Shown: positions 26,331 to 36,550 of the stretch, piece by piece
Layout of the letters: every line of letters begins with the position of its first letter
Numbering within the stretch: the first letter of the stretch is position 1
From: Pelobacter sp.
GTDB lineage: Bacteria > Desulfobacterota > Desulfuromonadia > Geobacterales > Pseudopelobacteraceae
Length of the DNA: 64,000 nucleotides
NCBI GenBank assembly: GCA_030824515.1
Contig: JAVBXN010000020.1
Coordinates: 124,001 to 188,000 of the forward strand
Reading direction: 5' to 3'
Notes under the pieces: generated by a model
What the model was told of the DNA's origin: nothing
What the model saw: only the letters and a program-made list of their open reading frames with translations
Databases searched by the model: none
Translations under genes and position numbers: made by a program

Positions 26331-27872
26331 TTAGAGGTTGTTGAAGCGATACCCGTTCTCGGTCAACAGATCGCGGATAATACGGTCAATCGTCAGATTA
26401 GTAAGAAAAAGACCGCCGCCCGGAAGAGAACTGTCATCAACTTTGACGCCGGACATTTGCAGGGAATAGCCCAAAGACCTGTCTTTTAGCAAACTGTGCT
26501 GTGAAAAAGAGCCATTTATCTTCATACGGGAAACAATCTTTTCAGAGACCTTGCGAAAATCATCCTGGGCTTCGAGAATGACTACGCGATACCCTTTAGT
26601 TTCCAATATTCTAAAAAGAGTATAATTGACCGGGTCTCCGTCAAATCGTGTAATAATGTAACGTTGGCCTCCTCGTTCAAAGTACCTTTCTGCTTTAACT
26701 GCCAGAGATATTCCGTTGTTATCTGCAGCAAAGACATCCAGTTTGTGATCGCGGACGGCAGGTACTGAAAGCGCAGTAAGAATTTCATCCACCATCCCGG
26801 GCTGGTTCTTGGCCGTTATCACATGGATGGGGTAAGCTTCATGTGATGGACTGCTTTTGAGAGATGCAAAAGGCTCGTAAAGGGTGAATCCTTCCTTGTT
26901 AAGAAAATTGTTCAGCACGGGTGGCACAGAAACATGCCCACTGTTCATAAGAACTACATCGTGCTTGATAAGGCTTTCGGGCGTTTTTTCAATTTTGAAA
27001 TCGGCCTGAACAGTCAACTTCGGGTCTGTTCCAAAGTCCAGAGTGAAATTTTCTTCGACAGAGTAAAAACCCGCCGCTTCCAACATTGTTGATACAAAGT
27101 GTTTAGTGCTGGCATCTGAATAGTTGATAATTCGTATGGTTGGATCTTTTTCTTCGATTAATGATTTAACAAGTGGCGGAATGCTGGAATGCTGATCCAG
27201 AAGGATACGCGCGCCATTCATGGCTGTAAATGTGGGATAACGCTGAGGGTCAAGTGACAGTGAAAAGGTTGTCGTCTGCAGTGAGATCGGTTGCTGAACT
27301 ACCTTTTGAGGTATAACCTTGTCCCATGTTTCACGTAGCTTTACCAGTGCTTCGTGTGAGTCCAGCTTGGGGATCGGAGATTCGAGCACAAGGGTCTGTC
27401 CGGCCGGAGCTTCAATCTCTTCGGATCTGTGCACTGGCGAATGAACGGGCTGAATAAGTTTCAAGGAGCCATCAGCACGCCTTCGAACAGGTGGAATAAT
27501 TATTTTTTGACCTATTTTAAGACGTTTTATGTCGTAGATATTGTTTTCACGTCTGATTTCTTCAATGAAGGATTCGGCCTCGTTATTGCTCAGGCCATAA
27601 TCGCGCATCAGAATCTTAAAAAGATGGTCACCAGCTTTTACGGTATAGGAGGTTCCCTTGCCGGCGGAATGTGGGTCCTTGCCGACACTGGAGCGAGCTG
27701 ATTGCTTATGAGTTCCGCCGTGTGTTTTTGCTGTTGGTGCGGGTGAGACAAGTGACCGTGGATCAATCTCGAAACGAGGATCCATAACCGCGTTGGAATC
27801 GGTAGCAGCGCATAATGCAACCAGGCAAGCGCTAACAATGGTAAAGCGGGATTCAGGTAAAAATGGCATCAC
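26331..27872 (-). CDS. LysM-domain protein of unknown function
   Basis: This encodes 513 residues. The N-terminus (MMPFLPESRFTIVSACLVALCAA) resembles a signal peptide, so the protein is probably periplasmic. A LysM domain spans about residues 75-124: TSYTVKAGDHLFKILMRDYGL...LKIGQKIIIP; LysM binds peptidoglycan. The remaining 380 residues have an alpha/beta character (for example GFYSVEENFTLDFG and GYRVVILEAQDD) but no catalytic motif I recognise. It lies on the same strand as the receiver-like protein (upstream) and the GspE-type ATPase (downstream). A role linking a cell-envelope machine to the wall is an inference only. Confidence 0.7.
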   Translation of the reverse strand: MMPFLPESRFTIVSACLVALCAATDSNAVMDPRFEIDPRSLVSPAPTAKTHGGTHKQSARSSVGKDPHSAGKGTSYTVKAGDHLFKILMRDYGLSNNEAESFIEEIRRENNIYDIKRLKIGQKIIIPPVRRRADGSLKLIQPVHSPVHRSEEIEAPAGQTLVLESPIPKLDSHEALVKLRETWDKVIPQKVVQQPISLQTTTFSLSLDPQRYPTFTAMNGARILLDQHSSIPPLVKSLIEEKDPTIRIINYSDASTKHFVSTMLEAAGFYSVEENFTLDFGTDPKLTVQADFKIEKTPESLIKHDVVLMNSGHVSVPPVLNNFLNKEGFTLYEPFASLKSSPSHEAYPIHVITAKNQPGMVDEILTALSVPAVRDHKLDVFAADNNGISLAVKAERYFERGGQRYIITRFDGDPVNYTLFRILETKGYRVVILEAQDDFRKVSEKIVSRMKINGSFSQHSLLKDRSLGYSLQMSGVKVDDSSLPGGGLFLTNLTIDRIIRDLLTENGYRFNNL

Positions 27873-27980
27873 ATCTCCACACCAGGCTTGGACTTGGGTA
27901 TTACACGAATATTAGAGTTCAAAAGTCATGGTTTTTATACTGCACACCGTATGGAAAGTCAAATGAGATGCCTGTCACAA

Positions 27981-29507
27981 TCAATTTAGTGATACGACAA
28001 ACGCACGCACTGATTTGTTTTGCTGGTATATGATAATATCCGCCTTGTGTCCGGCAGTACCGCGTAACTCCGTCACGCCTGACTTGTTTTTTCGAGATTC
28101 AACCTTATATTCCGGACTTCCTGCCATCTGGGTGAGTACGGTCTTGAGGAGCTGTTCCGACAGGGCATTGCCTGTAATGGAGCGGACCTGAACCGCCTTG
28201 ATTGCATTTCCTGTAAAAAACACTCTGAACTCAACATTATCGCTCACATAGCGCTCCCAGCCCGGATTGCTTGTTGCGTACTTCTTGTCATGACCATGCA
28301 GTGGGATAAACTTGGGCAATACAGTGGCGATGACCGGCTTTGGCGGTGGGCTCGATAGCGTTTGTTTTTGAGATTGAGTAACTGGAGAAGCCGGTTTTAG
28401 CACTGAAGCCCTGGACGGCAGTATACGCTGTTTCAGAGAGTCGAGCAGATGCGGCTTTTGTTTAAGTAGATACCAGCCACCCACGACGGTTGCAATCAAC
28501 AGCATTGACAGCGCCAGTACACTTCTCTTCAAATATGCTGATTCAGTGCGGTAATTCTGTTCAAAAGCTTGTAATAGCTCCTCCGGTATCAAATCATCCG
28601 GTGAATCTGATTCATCCCTGATTTTAAATTCCGCCGGGGTGACCACTGAGGTTGAAGTCGCAACATCTGTCTCAACAATTTTATCGGGCTTGGATACAGA
28701 AGTTGCGGCTTTAGTAGTTGGGGGAGAAATGGGTGCTCCATTTACTGGAATCAAGGGCTTGACTGTTTCAGGTTGAACTGTTTTAACAGGCTTTTCCTTG
28801 TCATTTTCTGCAATGCTTGGCAGAGGTTCAATAACTCCATCGTCCTCGACTTCGGCAAACACTTCAACCGGTTTGTCAGTAATGATCTTGTTGTTTTGTG
28901 TTCGTGCCTGGACTAAAAGCATTTCCGCTATTTCGTCAGGACTTCTTAATTCAGTAGCCTCTTGATTTAACGGATCTGAGCAAGCGCTTTCTTCGACAAA
29001 AATTGTATTATTTGTTTCAAGGCCTGATAAAAAGTCATCGACCAACCTGTCGGCATCAGCCTTGGATTCTTCAGGAATGGATACCGAGGATCTTACGGAT
29101 GCCGCTGTCTGTTTGGGTGATACATATATTTTTGCCCACTGATCGCCAAGCAATGATTTAAGGATATTCTGGAAATTATCAATAAGACTCGCTTCGGTCT
29201 GATTCAAATCGATCACATGCTCAAAAAGCCCATTGATCGACTTGGCTTTACCACTCCCCTCATGCATGAGAATAAATCTTGGAGATCCGGCACCAAGAAG
29301 CATCTGGATATGGCGGGCAACGCTCTCTCCCGTAACACCAGCAATATGATCCTGGATACAGACTGTAGCAGGCCGTTTTTCGAATACATCCTTTAAGCCA
29401 TGGTCGAAGTCCGGAACCACATCGATGATAACTTTCAGCATCGGTTGCAGTACACTTTTCAAGTAATGTGCTTTGGGACTATTAGATATGAATAGCAGAT
29501 TGAGCAT
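27981..29507 (-). CDS. Membrane protein with receiver-like N-terminus, unknown function
   Basis: This encodes 508 residues from the ATG at 29507, which has AAAGG six bases upstream; an ATG-like start at 29570 is too far upstream of any ribosome site. Residues 1-125 look like a degenerate response-regulator receiver (MLNLLFISNSPKAHYLKSVLQ, ATVCIQDH). A Pro/Thr/Glu-rich low-complexity linker follows. A single membrane helix lies at about 325-345 (SVLALSMLLIATVVGGWYLL). The C-terminal 110 residues are periplasmic or outside, with an NVEFRVFFTGNAIKAVQVR stretch. This bitopic architecture suggests signal transfer across the membrane. Its partner is unknown; the LysM and GspE-type genes lie just downstream. 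Confidence 0.6.
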   Translation of the reverse strand: MLNLLFISNSPKAHYLKSVLQPMLKVIIDVVPDFDHGLKDVFEKRPATVCIQDHIAGVTGESVARHIQMLLGAGSPRFILMHEGSGKAKSINGLFEHVIDLNQTEASLIDNFQNILKSLLGDQWAKIYVSPKQTAASVRSSVSIPEESKADADRLVDDFLSGLETNNTIFVEESACSDPLNQEATELRSPDEIAEMLLVQARTQNNKIITDKPVEVFAEVEDDGVIEPLPSIAENDKEKPVKTVQPETVKPLIPVNGAPISPPTTKAATSVSKPDKIVETDVATSTSVVTPAEFKIRDESDSPDDLIPEELLQAFEQNYRTESAYLKRSVLALSMLLIATVVGGWYLLKQKPHLLDSLKQRILPSRASVLKPASPVTQSQKQTLSSPPPKPVIATVLPKFIPLHGHDKKYATSNPGWERYVSDNVEFRVFFTGNAIKAVQVRSITGNALSEQLLKTVLTQMAGSPEYKVESRKNKSGVTELRGTAGHKADIIIYQQNKSVRAFVVSLN

Positions 29508-29604
29508 GAATAACCTTTTAATCCAAATGTGCTGATATGTACACGGCTTAACGTGGCTTGTCAACAGCAATGGCTGCGAATTCTACGCGACAGAACTTAA
29601 AACT

Positions 29605-32295
29605 CTAAAGGGAAAATGCCTTATTTACAACATCAGCCTGCTGTTCAAGATGAAGTTTGTGCGACCCGACAGCCGGGCAAGCATCAGGAGGACGGCCAAC
29701 ATATATGACTGGGATTGACATGTCTTCGAAGTGCTCGTGAATATGATGCCAAGCGCCCATGTTCTGCGGTTCTTCCTGAACCCAGATAAAGCGGCAGCCA
29801 GCCGGGAATCCAGATATCATGGAAGTCAATGCTCTAACGTCGATTGGGTAGAGTTGTTCAATCCGGACAATAGCTGTATCGGTTATTCCAAGTCGATCTC
29901 GTTCCTCAAGCAGCTCATAATACAGCTTTCCGCAACAGAACAGTACTCGCCGCACAACCGAAGCTTCGATGGCATCAGCAATTAACGGCAGAAACGCGCC
30001 ATTTGTAAGGTCTTCAACCGATGAAACACAGAGCGGATGCCGCAACAGGCTTTTTGGAGTAAACACAACCAACGGTTTCCTGAACGATTGCAGCATCTGG
30101 CGACGCAGGAGGTGAAAAATCTGGGCCGGCGACGATGGGCAGGCCAGCACCATGTTTCCATGAGCGCAAAGCTGAAGAAAGCGTTCCATGCGGGCGCTGG
30201 AATGTTCCCCACCCTGCCCTTCGTATCCGTGTGGAAGCAACATGACAAGGCCACTGGCACGATTCCACTTGGTTTCCCCGCTGGCAATAAACTGGTCGAT
30301 GACAACCTGGGCGCCATTGGCAAAATCACCGAATTGCGCTTCCCAAATAGTCAATGAGTTGGGCGTCTCCAAGGAATAACCATATTCGAACCCAAGCACC
30401 CCAAACTCGGACAACAAGCTGTTCCAGGCATCAAAACTTGCATTTTCCATAGATACAGATTTCAACGGCGTGTATGAACGTTCATCATTACTGTCGATCA
30501 CGTAACAATGACGATGGTTAAAAGTCCCCCTGCGCGAATCCTGCCCCGATATACGGACTGACGCACCCTGGTTGAGCAGCGTCGCATAAGCCAGGGTCTC
30601 GGCATTTCCCCAATCTATTCCAAAACCTTTTAAAACGGCTTCAAAGCGTTTCTGAATCAGGCCCTGCACTTTTCTATGCGGCATAAAACCTGGTGGCAGC
30701 TCGGCCAGTTTCCTGGAAAGAGTCAGCAGTGTTTCAGCCGAGACTCCCGTCGCAACAAACTCCGGGCTGTAAACGCGGCTGATATTTTGCCACTTGTCCG
30801 AAAAACCGACTTTTTTCTCCAGTGGTTTTTTACTGAATGCGGAATCCAGTGTCTGCAAGACTTTCTTCTCGACTGCGGACAAGATATCAGCAGGAATAGT
30901 TCCTACCCCTATAAGAAAATCAAGATAAATACGGTTTACAGGAGGCCTGGCTGATATCTGTTTATACATGATCGGCTGGGTAAAAGAAGGTTCATCCCCC
31001 TCGTTGTGGCCATGGCGGCGATAACAGATCAGCTCTATGACGACATCGCGCCGATACACTTTCCTGTACTCCATCGCGAGTTCAGCGACATGAAGTGCAG
31101 CCTCAGGTGCTTCACCCTGTACGTGAAAGATCGGACAGCCCAGCATCATTGCAACGTCAGTCGCATATCGGGTAGAACGCGAATCCCTTGGAGCTGTAGT
31201 GAAGCCGATCTGATTGTTGAGAACGATGTGAATGGTTCCCCCGGTTCCATAACCTTCAAGGCGGGACATGTTGAGAACTTCCATGACACTGCCCTGTCCG
31301 GCAAAAGCGGCATCGCCATGGATAAGCAGTGGCATGACACGCGAAGAACCATCGACGCCATACTGATCCTGACGTGCGCGGCACTTACCCTCAACCACCG
31401 CGTTTACCGCCTCCAGGTGACTGGGGTTGGCGGCCAGTGTCAAGTGCAGTGGATGACCATCAAGATCTATTTCAGAAGAATGCCCCTTGTGGTATTTGAC
31501 ATCACCGTCTCCGACAAAACCGAATGCCAAAGTATCCTGAAATTCGGCGAATATTGACTCATAGGGCTTATTAAATATATGTGCCAATACATTCAGACGT
31601 CCTCGATGTGACATTCCCATAACCAGATCAGTGATGCCGGATTTCGGACAACACCTCACTATCCTGTCAAGTAACGGCACAAGAATCTCACCACCTTCCA
31701 GTGAGAATCGTTTCTGACCAACAAACTTTCTATGAAGGTACGACTCGAATAGAGCCGCCTGATGAAGTTTTTCCAGGACATGGAGTTTTTCAGGCACACT
31801 GTGATTGGAAAGATTACGGTCAGGTTCCATCTTATCTATCAGCCATTGGCGCTCGATTGGATCCTGGATATGCATGAATTCTATACCGATCTCATGGCAG
31901 TAGGTTTCATTCATGACAGCGAGGATCTCACGCAGTGTTGCCTTTGGCTTCATATATCTGCGACATGAAAACATTGTATCCAGATCGTTGTAATCGAGAT
32001 CGAAATTGGCTAAATCCAGAAGTGGATGTTGTAATAAGCAAGGAGATAAAGGGTCCGTACAGGCCAGCAGGTGACCAATACTTCGATAGCGATAGATGAG
32101 CGATTGTACACCGGATTGTTTCAATGCATGTTTTTCGTTTAATTCAGAAAATACGGGTGGACATTCGGATGCAAACTCAAATCCGCTGAAAAACGCAGAC
32201 CATTCTGCGGGAACAGAACCCGGATCACGCTTCCAATCCGCCTGCAACGCTTCAAGCCAGTCACCCGATATATTTGCCAGTAGGCTCGCATCCAT
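29605..32295 (-). CDS. sucA: 2-oxoglutarate dehydrogenase E1 component
   Basis: This encodes 896 residues. It decarboxylates 2-oxoglutarate with thiamine diphosphate and passes the succinyl group to lipoyl-E2 in the TCA cycle. The signature stretches GMSHRGRLNVLAHIF, GDAAFAGQGSVMEVLNMS, IHIVLNNQIGFTT, HVQGEAPEAALHVAELA and YRRHGHNEGDEPSFTQP are intact, and the C-terminal transketolase-like half ends normally. Length is close to the family norm (about 930). It has no sucB (E2) or lpd next to it on either side, unlike most bacterial operons; the E2 must be elsewhere. The start at 32295 opens MDASLLANISGDWLEALQ. Confidence 0.95.
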   Translation of the reverse strand: MDASLLANISGDWLEALQADWKRDPGSVPAEWSAFFSGFEFASECPPVFSELNEKHALKQSGVQSLIYRYRSIGHLLACTDPLSPCLLQHPLLDLANFDLDYNDLDTMFSCRRYMKPKATLREILAVMNETYCHEIGIEFMHIQDPIERQWLIDKMEPDRNLSNHSVPEKLHVLEKLHQAALFESYLHRKFVGQKRFSLEGGEILVPLLDRIVRCCPKSGITDLVMGMSHRGRLNVLAHIFNKPYESIFAEFQDTLAFGFVGDGDVKYHKGHSSEIDLDGHPLHLTLAANPSHLEAVNAVVEGKCRARQDQYGVDGSSRVMPLLIHGDAAFAGQGSVMEVLNMSRLEGYGTGGTIHIVLNNQIGFTTAPRDSRSTRYATDVAMMLGCPIFHVQGEAPEAALHVAELAMEYRKVYRRDVVIELICYRRHGHNEGDEPSFTQPIMYKQISARPPVNRIYLDFLIGVGTIPADILSAVEKKVLQTLDSAFSKKPLEKKVGFSDKWQNISRVYSPEFVATGVSAETLLTLSRKLAELPPGFMPHRKVQGLIQKRFEAVLKGFGIDWGNAETLAYATLLNQGASVRISGQDSRRGTFNHRHCYVIDSNDERSYTPLKSVSMENASFDAWNSLLSEFGVLGFEYGYSLETPNSLTIWEAQFGDFANGAQVVIDQFIASGETKWNRASGLVMLLPHGYEGQGGEHSSARMERFLQLCAHGNMVLACPSSPAQIFHLLRRQMLQSFRKPLVVFTPKSLLRHPLCVSSVEDLTNGAFLPLIADAIEASVVRRVLFCCGKLYYELLEERDRLGITDTAIVRIEQLYPIDVRALTSMISGFPAGCRFIWVQEEPQNMGAWHHIHEHFEDMSIPVIYVGRPPDACPAVGSHKLHLEQQADVVNKAFSL

Positions 32296-32619
32296 CTATG
32301 ATTCCCCACAATTACCTTGATTTACATCAGTTGGTGGAGATTAGCATAAATCCGAGCATATCGATAAAAAAAGTGGCGCCTGAAACTTCCAAAATGTGCT
32401 CACGCTATGAAAACCAATCTTCAGGAGAATGTGATCTATCAACATATGAACCGGAATAGCAGATGAGATATTAATGTCATCACTGACACGACAGGTTGAC
32501 ATTAATAGAAAAGGCGTGCTATAGACTTTCTTTACACAGCACTTACTGCAGATCGCTGATAATGTAAAATGGCAAAATCCGCAAATCAGTACCACAATAA
32601 TATCATAATCTTATCTTTA
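32296..32619. other. Gene-free divergent spacer sucA / tRNA-Leu
   Basis: This 324-bp AT-rich spacer holds the sucA upstream region and, at 32496-32525, a good promoter for the tRNA-Leu side. I see no credible gene here: the longest minus-strand frame (84 residues) lacks a ribosome site and a recognisable product. Confidence 0.7.
32496..32525 (+). promoter_or_regulatory. Sigma-70 promoter upstream of tRNA-Leu
   Basis: TTGACA (32496-32501), an 18-bp gap and TATAGA (32520-32525) form a near-consensus promoter about 95 bp before the tRNA 5' end. Confidence 0.75.
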
Positions 32620-32704
32620 GCGAGAGTGGCGGAATTGGCAGACGCACCAGACTTAGGATCTGGCACCGTAAGGTATAGGAGTTCAAGTCTCCTCTCTCGC
32701 ACCA
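32620..32704 (+). tRNA. tRNA-Leu (TAG)
   Basis: This is an 85-nt class II tRNA with a long variable arm and an encoded CCA. The acceptor GCGAGAG pairs with CTCTCGC. The arms CCAGA and TCTGG enclose CTTAGGA, giving anticodon TAG. No terminator with a T-run separates it from tig 76 bp downstream, so read-through into tig is likely. Confidence 0.96.
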
Positions 32705-32780
32705 CACTATTTCCAGATGTTTGTTTAATTGATATTCCAGATGACAAACATTACATTTCATTTAAAAGAGGACAGTCACC

Positions 32781-34091
32781 ATGCAGGTAAACGTTGAAGA
32801 GCTCAGTCCGGTACAAAAAAAGATCAACATCGAAATCCCGGCTGAACGGGTAAACGAAGAAATAGAAAAGGCATACTCGGTTATCCAGAAAAAAGCCAAG
32901 ATCCAGGGCTTTCGTCCCGGCAAAGCTCCGATGAATCTCATAAAGCGCACCTATAGCGATGCAATGCGTGATGACGTGATGCGCCGCCTCTACGAGCAGA
33001 CGCTATATAAAGCCCTCAATGATCATAAGATAGAGCCTATTGACCCACCAACGATTGAAAGCGACATTATCGAGCAGGGAGTGCCTTTCAAATACAGTGC
33101 CCTTGTTGAGGTCATGCCACAGATTCTGCTTCAGGATTATAACGGACTAGTGGTCAGCAAAGAGACGTATGTTGCCAAACCCGAAAGCATTGATGGCGAG
33201 CTTGCCCGCATGCAGGAGAATATGGCGCAGCTTATTCCCGCCGATAGCGATTGCGTCATAGAGAACGGACACTCGGTTGCCGTGGATTACTCGTTTTCAG
33301 TGGATGGATTCCCTGAGGAGAGCTCGGTTGCAGAAGATGCCGTGGTGGAAGTTGGAGCAAATCGCCTGATACCTGGTTTTGAAGAACAGTTGATCGGCTT
33401 GAAGGCAGGAGAGACCAAGGAGTTCACTCTCTTGTTACCGGAAGGTTACCGTAATTCCGGAGCTGCCGGCAAAGAAGGTCTTTTCAAGGTAACCGTCAAG
33501 GAAATAAAGCGTAAGGAACTGCCGGAACTCGACGATGAGTTTGCACAGCAATTCGGTGACTACGACACAATTGCCGATCTGCGTGCAAAGATGGTTGAAT
33601 ATCATGAAAAGCATGAGACCGAGCGCATTGAAAACGAACTAAAAGAACGCGTCATAAAGGCGTTGATCGAAAAAAATCCGCTGGATGTTCCTGAATCCAT
33701 GGTAAAGCGCCAACTGGATTATATGCTTGAAAACTTGAAGAACCGACTCAAAAGTCAGCAGATGTCACTTGATATGATGGGACTTGACGAGGCGGGATTC
33801 AAGGTTCGATTCCGTGACGATGCCGCCGACAAAGTCAGGGGTGGATTGCTGCTGATGGCCTTGGTGGAAAAAGAGAATATTGCTGTTTCCGACGAAGACC
33901 TGAATGAACGCTATGAAAAGATTGCTGCCGGTAACCCCGACATGCTCACCAGGATCAAGGAATATTACGCAGCCAATCACAACGCTAAGAACGCAATCAT
34001 ATCCGAGATCAAGGAAGACAAGGCCATCTCGGTACTGATCAATAGCGCTGTAATCACCGAAGTTGATGCTTCTGAATTGAAAACGGCCTGA
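32781..34091 (+). CDS. tig: Trigger factor (ribosome-bound chaperone)
   Basis: This encodes 436 residues. Trigger factor binds the ribosome exit site, helps new chains fold and has prolyl isomerase activity. The ribosome-docking signature [14 protein letters not shown] lies near residues 44-57. The FKBP-like domain (about 150-235) contains [17 protein letters not shown] and [18 protein letters not shown]; the helical C-terminal arms follow. AGAGGA precedes the ATG. tig lies 14 bp before clpP, which overlaps clpX, the usual tig-clpP-clpX order. Confidence 0.95.
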   Translation: MQVNVEELSPVQKKINIEIPAERVNEEIEKAYSVIQKKAKIQGFRPGKAPMNLIKRTYSDAMRDDVMRRLYEQTLYKALNDHKIEPIDPPTIESDIIEQGVPFKYSALVEVMPQILLQDYNGLVVSKETYVAKPESIDGELARMQENMAQLIPADSDCVIENGHSVAVDYSFSVDGFPEESSVAEDAVVEVGANRLIPGFEEQLIGLKAGETKEFTLLLPEGYRNSGAAGKEGLFKVTVKEIKRKELPELDDEFAQQFGDYDTIADLRAKMVEYHEKHETERIENELKERVIKALIEKNPLDVPESMVKRQLDYMLENLKNRLKSQQMSLDMMGLDEAGFKVRFRDDAADKVRGGLLLMALVEKENIAVSDEDLNERYEKIAAGNPDMLTRIKEYYAANHNAKNAIISEIKEDKAISVLINSAVITEVDASELKTA

Positions 34092-34105
34092 GGAGAACAG
34101 AATAC

Positions 34106-34708
34106 ATGTACATCCCGATTGTTGTAGAGCAAAGCGGACGTGGCGAACGCTCATACGACATATATTCCCGCCTGCTGAAGGAAAGAATCATTTTTCTTGG
34201 TGGAGCTATTGATGACAATGTTGCCAATCTGGTAATTGCCCAGCTTTTATTTCTCGAAGCCGAAGATCCCGATAAGGATGTTCACCTTTACATCAATTCC
34301 CCTGGTGGCGTTGTCACTGCCGGCATGGCAATATATGATACGATGCGTTACATCAAGGCCCCGGTTTCAACTATTTGTGTGGGTCAGGCGGCTTCAATGG
34401 GTGCAATCCTGTTGACTGCGGGTGAAAAGGGTAAACGTTACAGCCTGGAACATTCCAGAATCATGATCCATCAGCCTCTGGGCGGTTTTCAGGGACAGGC
34501 AACAGATATCAGTATCCACGCAAAAGAGATACTGCGCATGAAAGATGAGCTTAACGGTATTCTTGCAAACCTGTCCGGCCAGAAGAAAGAGAAAGTTGAA
34601 GCGGATACCGAGAGAGATTTCTTTATGTCAGCTGAAGATGCCAAGGAATACGGGCTGATAGACGCGGTTTTCTCAAGGAAGCCTGTAGTAACAGGGGGTA
34701 CTCCATGA
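34106..34708 (+). CDS. clpP: ATP-dependent Clp protease proteolytic subunit
   Basis: This encodes 200 residues. ClpP forms the 14-subunit protease chamber fed by ClpX and ClpA. The catalytic triad is Ser97 ([10 protein letters not shown]), His122 (IMIHQPLGG) and Asp171 (TERDFFMSA). The N-terminal hairpin region [24 protein letters not shown] is normal. AGGAG lies before the ATG. The stop overlaps the clpX start (ATGA), so production is coupled. Confidence 0.97.
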   Translation: MYIPIVVEQSGRGERSYDIYSRLLKERIIFLGGAIDDNVANLVIAQLLFLEAEDPDKDVHLYINSPGGVVTAGMAIYDTMRYIKAPVSTICVGQAASMGAILLTAGEKGKRYSLEHSRIMIHQPLGGFQGQATDISIHAKEILRMKDELNGILANLSGQKKEKVEADTERDFFMSAEDAKEYGLIDAVFSRKPVVTGGTP

Positions 34709-35961
34709 GTCGAAGAGATACACCTCAGGAACATCTGACATGCTCCTTCTGTGGCAAAAGCCAGGAAGACGTTAAAAAGCTTATTGCCGGACCAGCAGTC
34801 TACATCTGTGACGAATGCATCGAACTCTGCAATGATATTATTGCGGAAGAGATGAAGATGGAGGAAACACTGGGACCGGACTTGAAGAAACTTCCAAAAC
34901 CTCGTGAAATCAAAGACATTCTTGATGAATATGTGATCGGACAGGAAAAAGCAAAAAAAGTTCTTTCCGTAGCCGTGTACAACCATTACAAACGGATTGA
35001 TTCAGGTGGCAAACCGGGTGATGTGGAAATGCAGAAAAGCAACATTCTTCTGCTAGGTCCTACCGGATCAGGCAAGACGTTGCTGGCGCAGACGCTTGCC
35101 AGGATTCTGAAAGTACCTTTTGCAATGGCGGATGCGACCAACCTTACTGAAGCCGGCTATGTGGGCGAAGATGTTGAGAACATAATCCTGAGCCTGCTTC
35201 AGGCTGCTGATTATGATGTGGAACGCGCCCAAAAGGGCATCGTATACATTGATGAAATTGACAAGATTGCCCGCAAGACCGATTCACCTTCAATCACCCG
35301 GGATGTTTCCGGAGAAGGGGTTCAGCAGGCTCTGCTCAAGATCATCGAAGGGACTGTCGCCAGCATCCCTCCCAAGGGTGGGCGCAAGCATCCGCAACAG
35401 GAGTTCATGAAGGTTGATACCACCAATATTCTTTTCATCTGTGGTGGTGCTTTCGCTGGGCTCGAAACGGTAATACAGCAGAGAATCGGAAAGAAAACAC
35501 TCGGTTTCGGCGCTGATGTCAAAAAGCGTGACGAGAAGAAACTTGGAGAACTGCTCAACAACCTGACACCCGAGGATCTTCTTAAATACGGTTACATCCC
35601 TGAGTTTATCGGGAGGCTTCCGATGCTGGCTACACTGACTGAGCTTGACGAAGAAGCAATGGTGCAAATACTGAAAGAACCCAAGAACTCACTGGTCAAG
35701 CAGTACCAGAAGCTATTCGACCTTGAGAATGTTCGCCTGCGCTTTACGGATGGATCGCTGATAGCAATTGCAAAAGAAGCTCTCAAAAGGAATACCGGAG
35801 CTCGCGGACTGAGGGCAATTCTTGAAAACTCAATGCTGGACATAATGTACGATGTACCGTCCCAGCCAAACGTGCAGGAAGTCGTTATTAACGAAGATGT
35901 GATTTATCACAAGGAAAAACCGATAGTAGTATACGAACAGGAACTGAAAGACGCTGCCTGA
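34705..35961 (+). CDS. clpX: ATP-dependent Clp protease ATP-binding subunit ClpX
   Basis: This encodes 418 residues. ClpX unfolds tagged proteins and feeds them to ClpP. The N-terminal zinc site has four cysteines in CSFCGKS and ICDECIELC. Walker A is [17 protein letters not shown] (about 113-129) and the AAA+ motor shows [13 protein letters not shown]. The RKHPQQEF / [10 protein letters not shown] pore-loop region is present. It overlaps clpP by 4 bp. No lon gene follows, although one does in many relatives. Confidence 0.97.
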   Translation: MSRRDTPQEHLTCSFCGKSQEDVKKLIAGPAVYICDECIELCNDIIAEEMKMEETLGPDLKKLPKPREIKDILDEYVIGQEKAKKVLSVAVYNHYKRIDSGGKPGDVEMQKSNILLLGPTGSGKTLLAQTLARILKVPFAMADATNLTEAGYVGEDVENIILSLLQAADYDVERAQKGIVYIDEIDKIARKTDSPSITRDVSGEGVQQALLKIIEGTVASIPPKGGRKHPQQEFMKVDTTNILFICGGAFAGLETVIQQRIGKKTLGFGADVKKRDEKKLGELLNNLTPEDLLKYGYIPEFIGRLPMLATLTELDEEAMVQILKEPKNSLVKQYQKLFDLENVRLRFTDGSLIAIAKEALKRNTGARGLRAILENSMLDIMYDVPSQPNVQEVVINEDVIYHKEKPIVVYEQELKDAA

Positions 35962-36086
35962 TAGTATTATCTTTTTTTTCAGCTGGTTATAAATCCACTG
36001 CATGCATTTGAATAGTATATATTTCATATATATTTTGAAAAACCATGGCAATAGCCCAGAAACTGCAGCTTTGCACGAATTTGTAC

Positions 36087-36116
36087 TTGACACGATTCAC
36101 TGAAATCTGCTAAACA
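36087..36116 (+). promoter_or_regulatory. Sigma-70 promoter of the HU gene
   Basis: TTGACA (36087-36092), an 18-bp gap and TAAACA (36111-36116) lie 45 bp before the HU start. The message is expected to run through tRNA-Asp and tRNA-Val to the terminator at 36636. Confidence 0.65.
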
Positions 36117-36161
36117 CTGTGTCGCTTTGTTATCATAATTAAAAGTTATCGGAGGTGTACC

Positions 36162-36458
36162 GTGACAAAAGCAGAATTGATCAGTTCAGTTGCAGAACAG
36201 GCCGGTCTGAAAAAAGTGGAAGCAGAAAAAGCTGTCGCCGCATTTATCGCCAGCGTGACCACTGCTCTGAAAGGCGGAGATAAACTAAGCCTGGTCGGTT
36301 TTGGCACATTCTCTACCTCCAAACGTTCAGCACGCAAAGGTCAGAATCCGCAGACCGGCAAGAAGATTGATATTCCTGCCGCAACCGTACCTAAATTCAA
36401 GCCTGGTAAAACCCTGAAAGAAGCTGTCAACGTAGTTGTAACAAAGAAGAAAAAGTAA
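36162..36458 (+). CDS. HU-family DNA-binding protein
   Basis: This encodes 98 residues, slightly longer than the usual 90. HU bends and compacts DNA as a dimer. The core starts TKAELISSVAEQAGLKKVEAEKAV, continues with GDKLSLVGFGTFSTSKRSARKGQNPQTGK (DNA-binding arm region) and ends with FKPGKTLKEAV and a Lys-rich tail. The start is a GTG at 36162 with a perfect GGAGGTG ribosome site nine bases upstream. tRNA-Asp begins only 6 bp after the stop codon and tRNA-Val follows, with a single terminator after both, so the HU mRNA and two tRNAs appear to be one transcript. Confidence 0.95.
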   Translation: MTKAELISSVAEQAGLKKVEAEKAVAAFIASVTTALKGGDKLSLVGFGTFSTSKRSARKGQNPQTGKKIDIPAATVPKFKPGKTLKEAVNVVVTKKKK

Positions 36459-36464
36459 TCATCG

Positions 36465-36541
36465 GGGGTTGTAGCTCAGTTGGTTAGAGTGCCAGCCTGT
36501 CACGCTGGAAGTCGCGGGTTCGAGCCCCGTCAACCCCGCCA
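36465..36541 (+). tRNA. tRNA-Asp (GTC)
   Basis: This is a 77-nt tRNA with an encoded CCA. The acceptor GGGGTTG pairs with CAACCCC; the arms CCAGC and GCTGG enclose CTGTCAC, giving anticodon GTC. It lies 6 bp after the HU stop codon. Confidence 0.96.
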
Positions 36542-36550
36542 TAAAATAGA

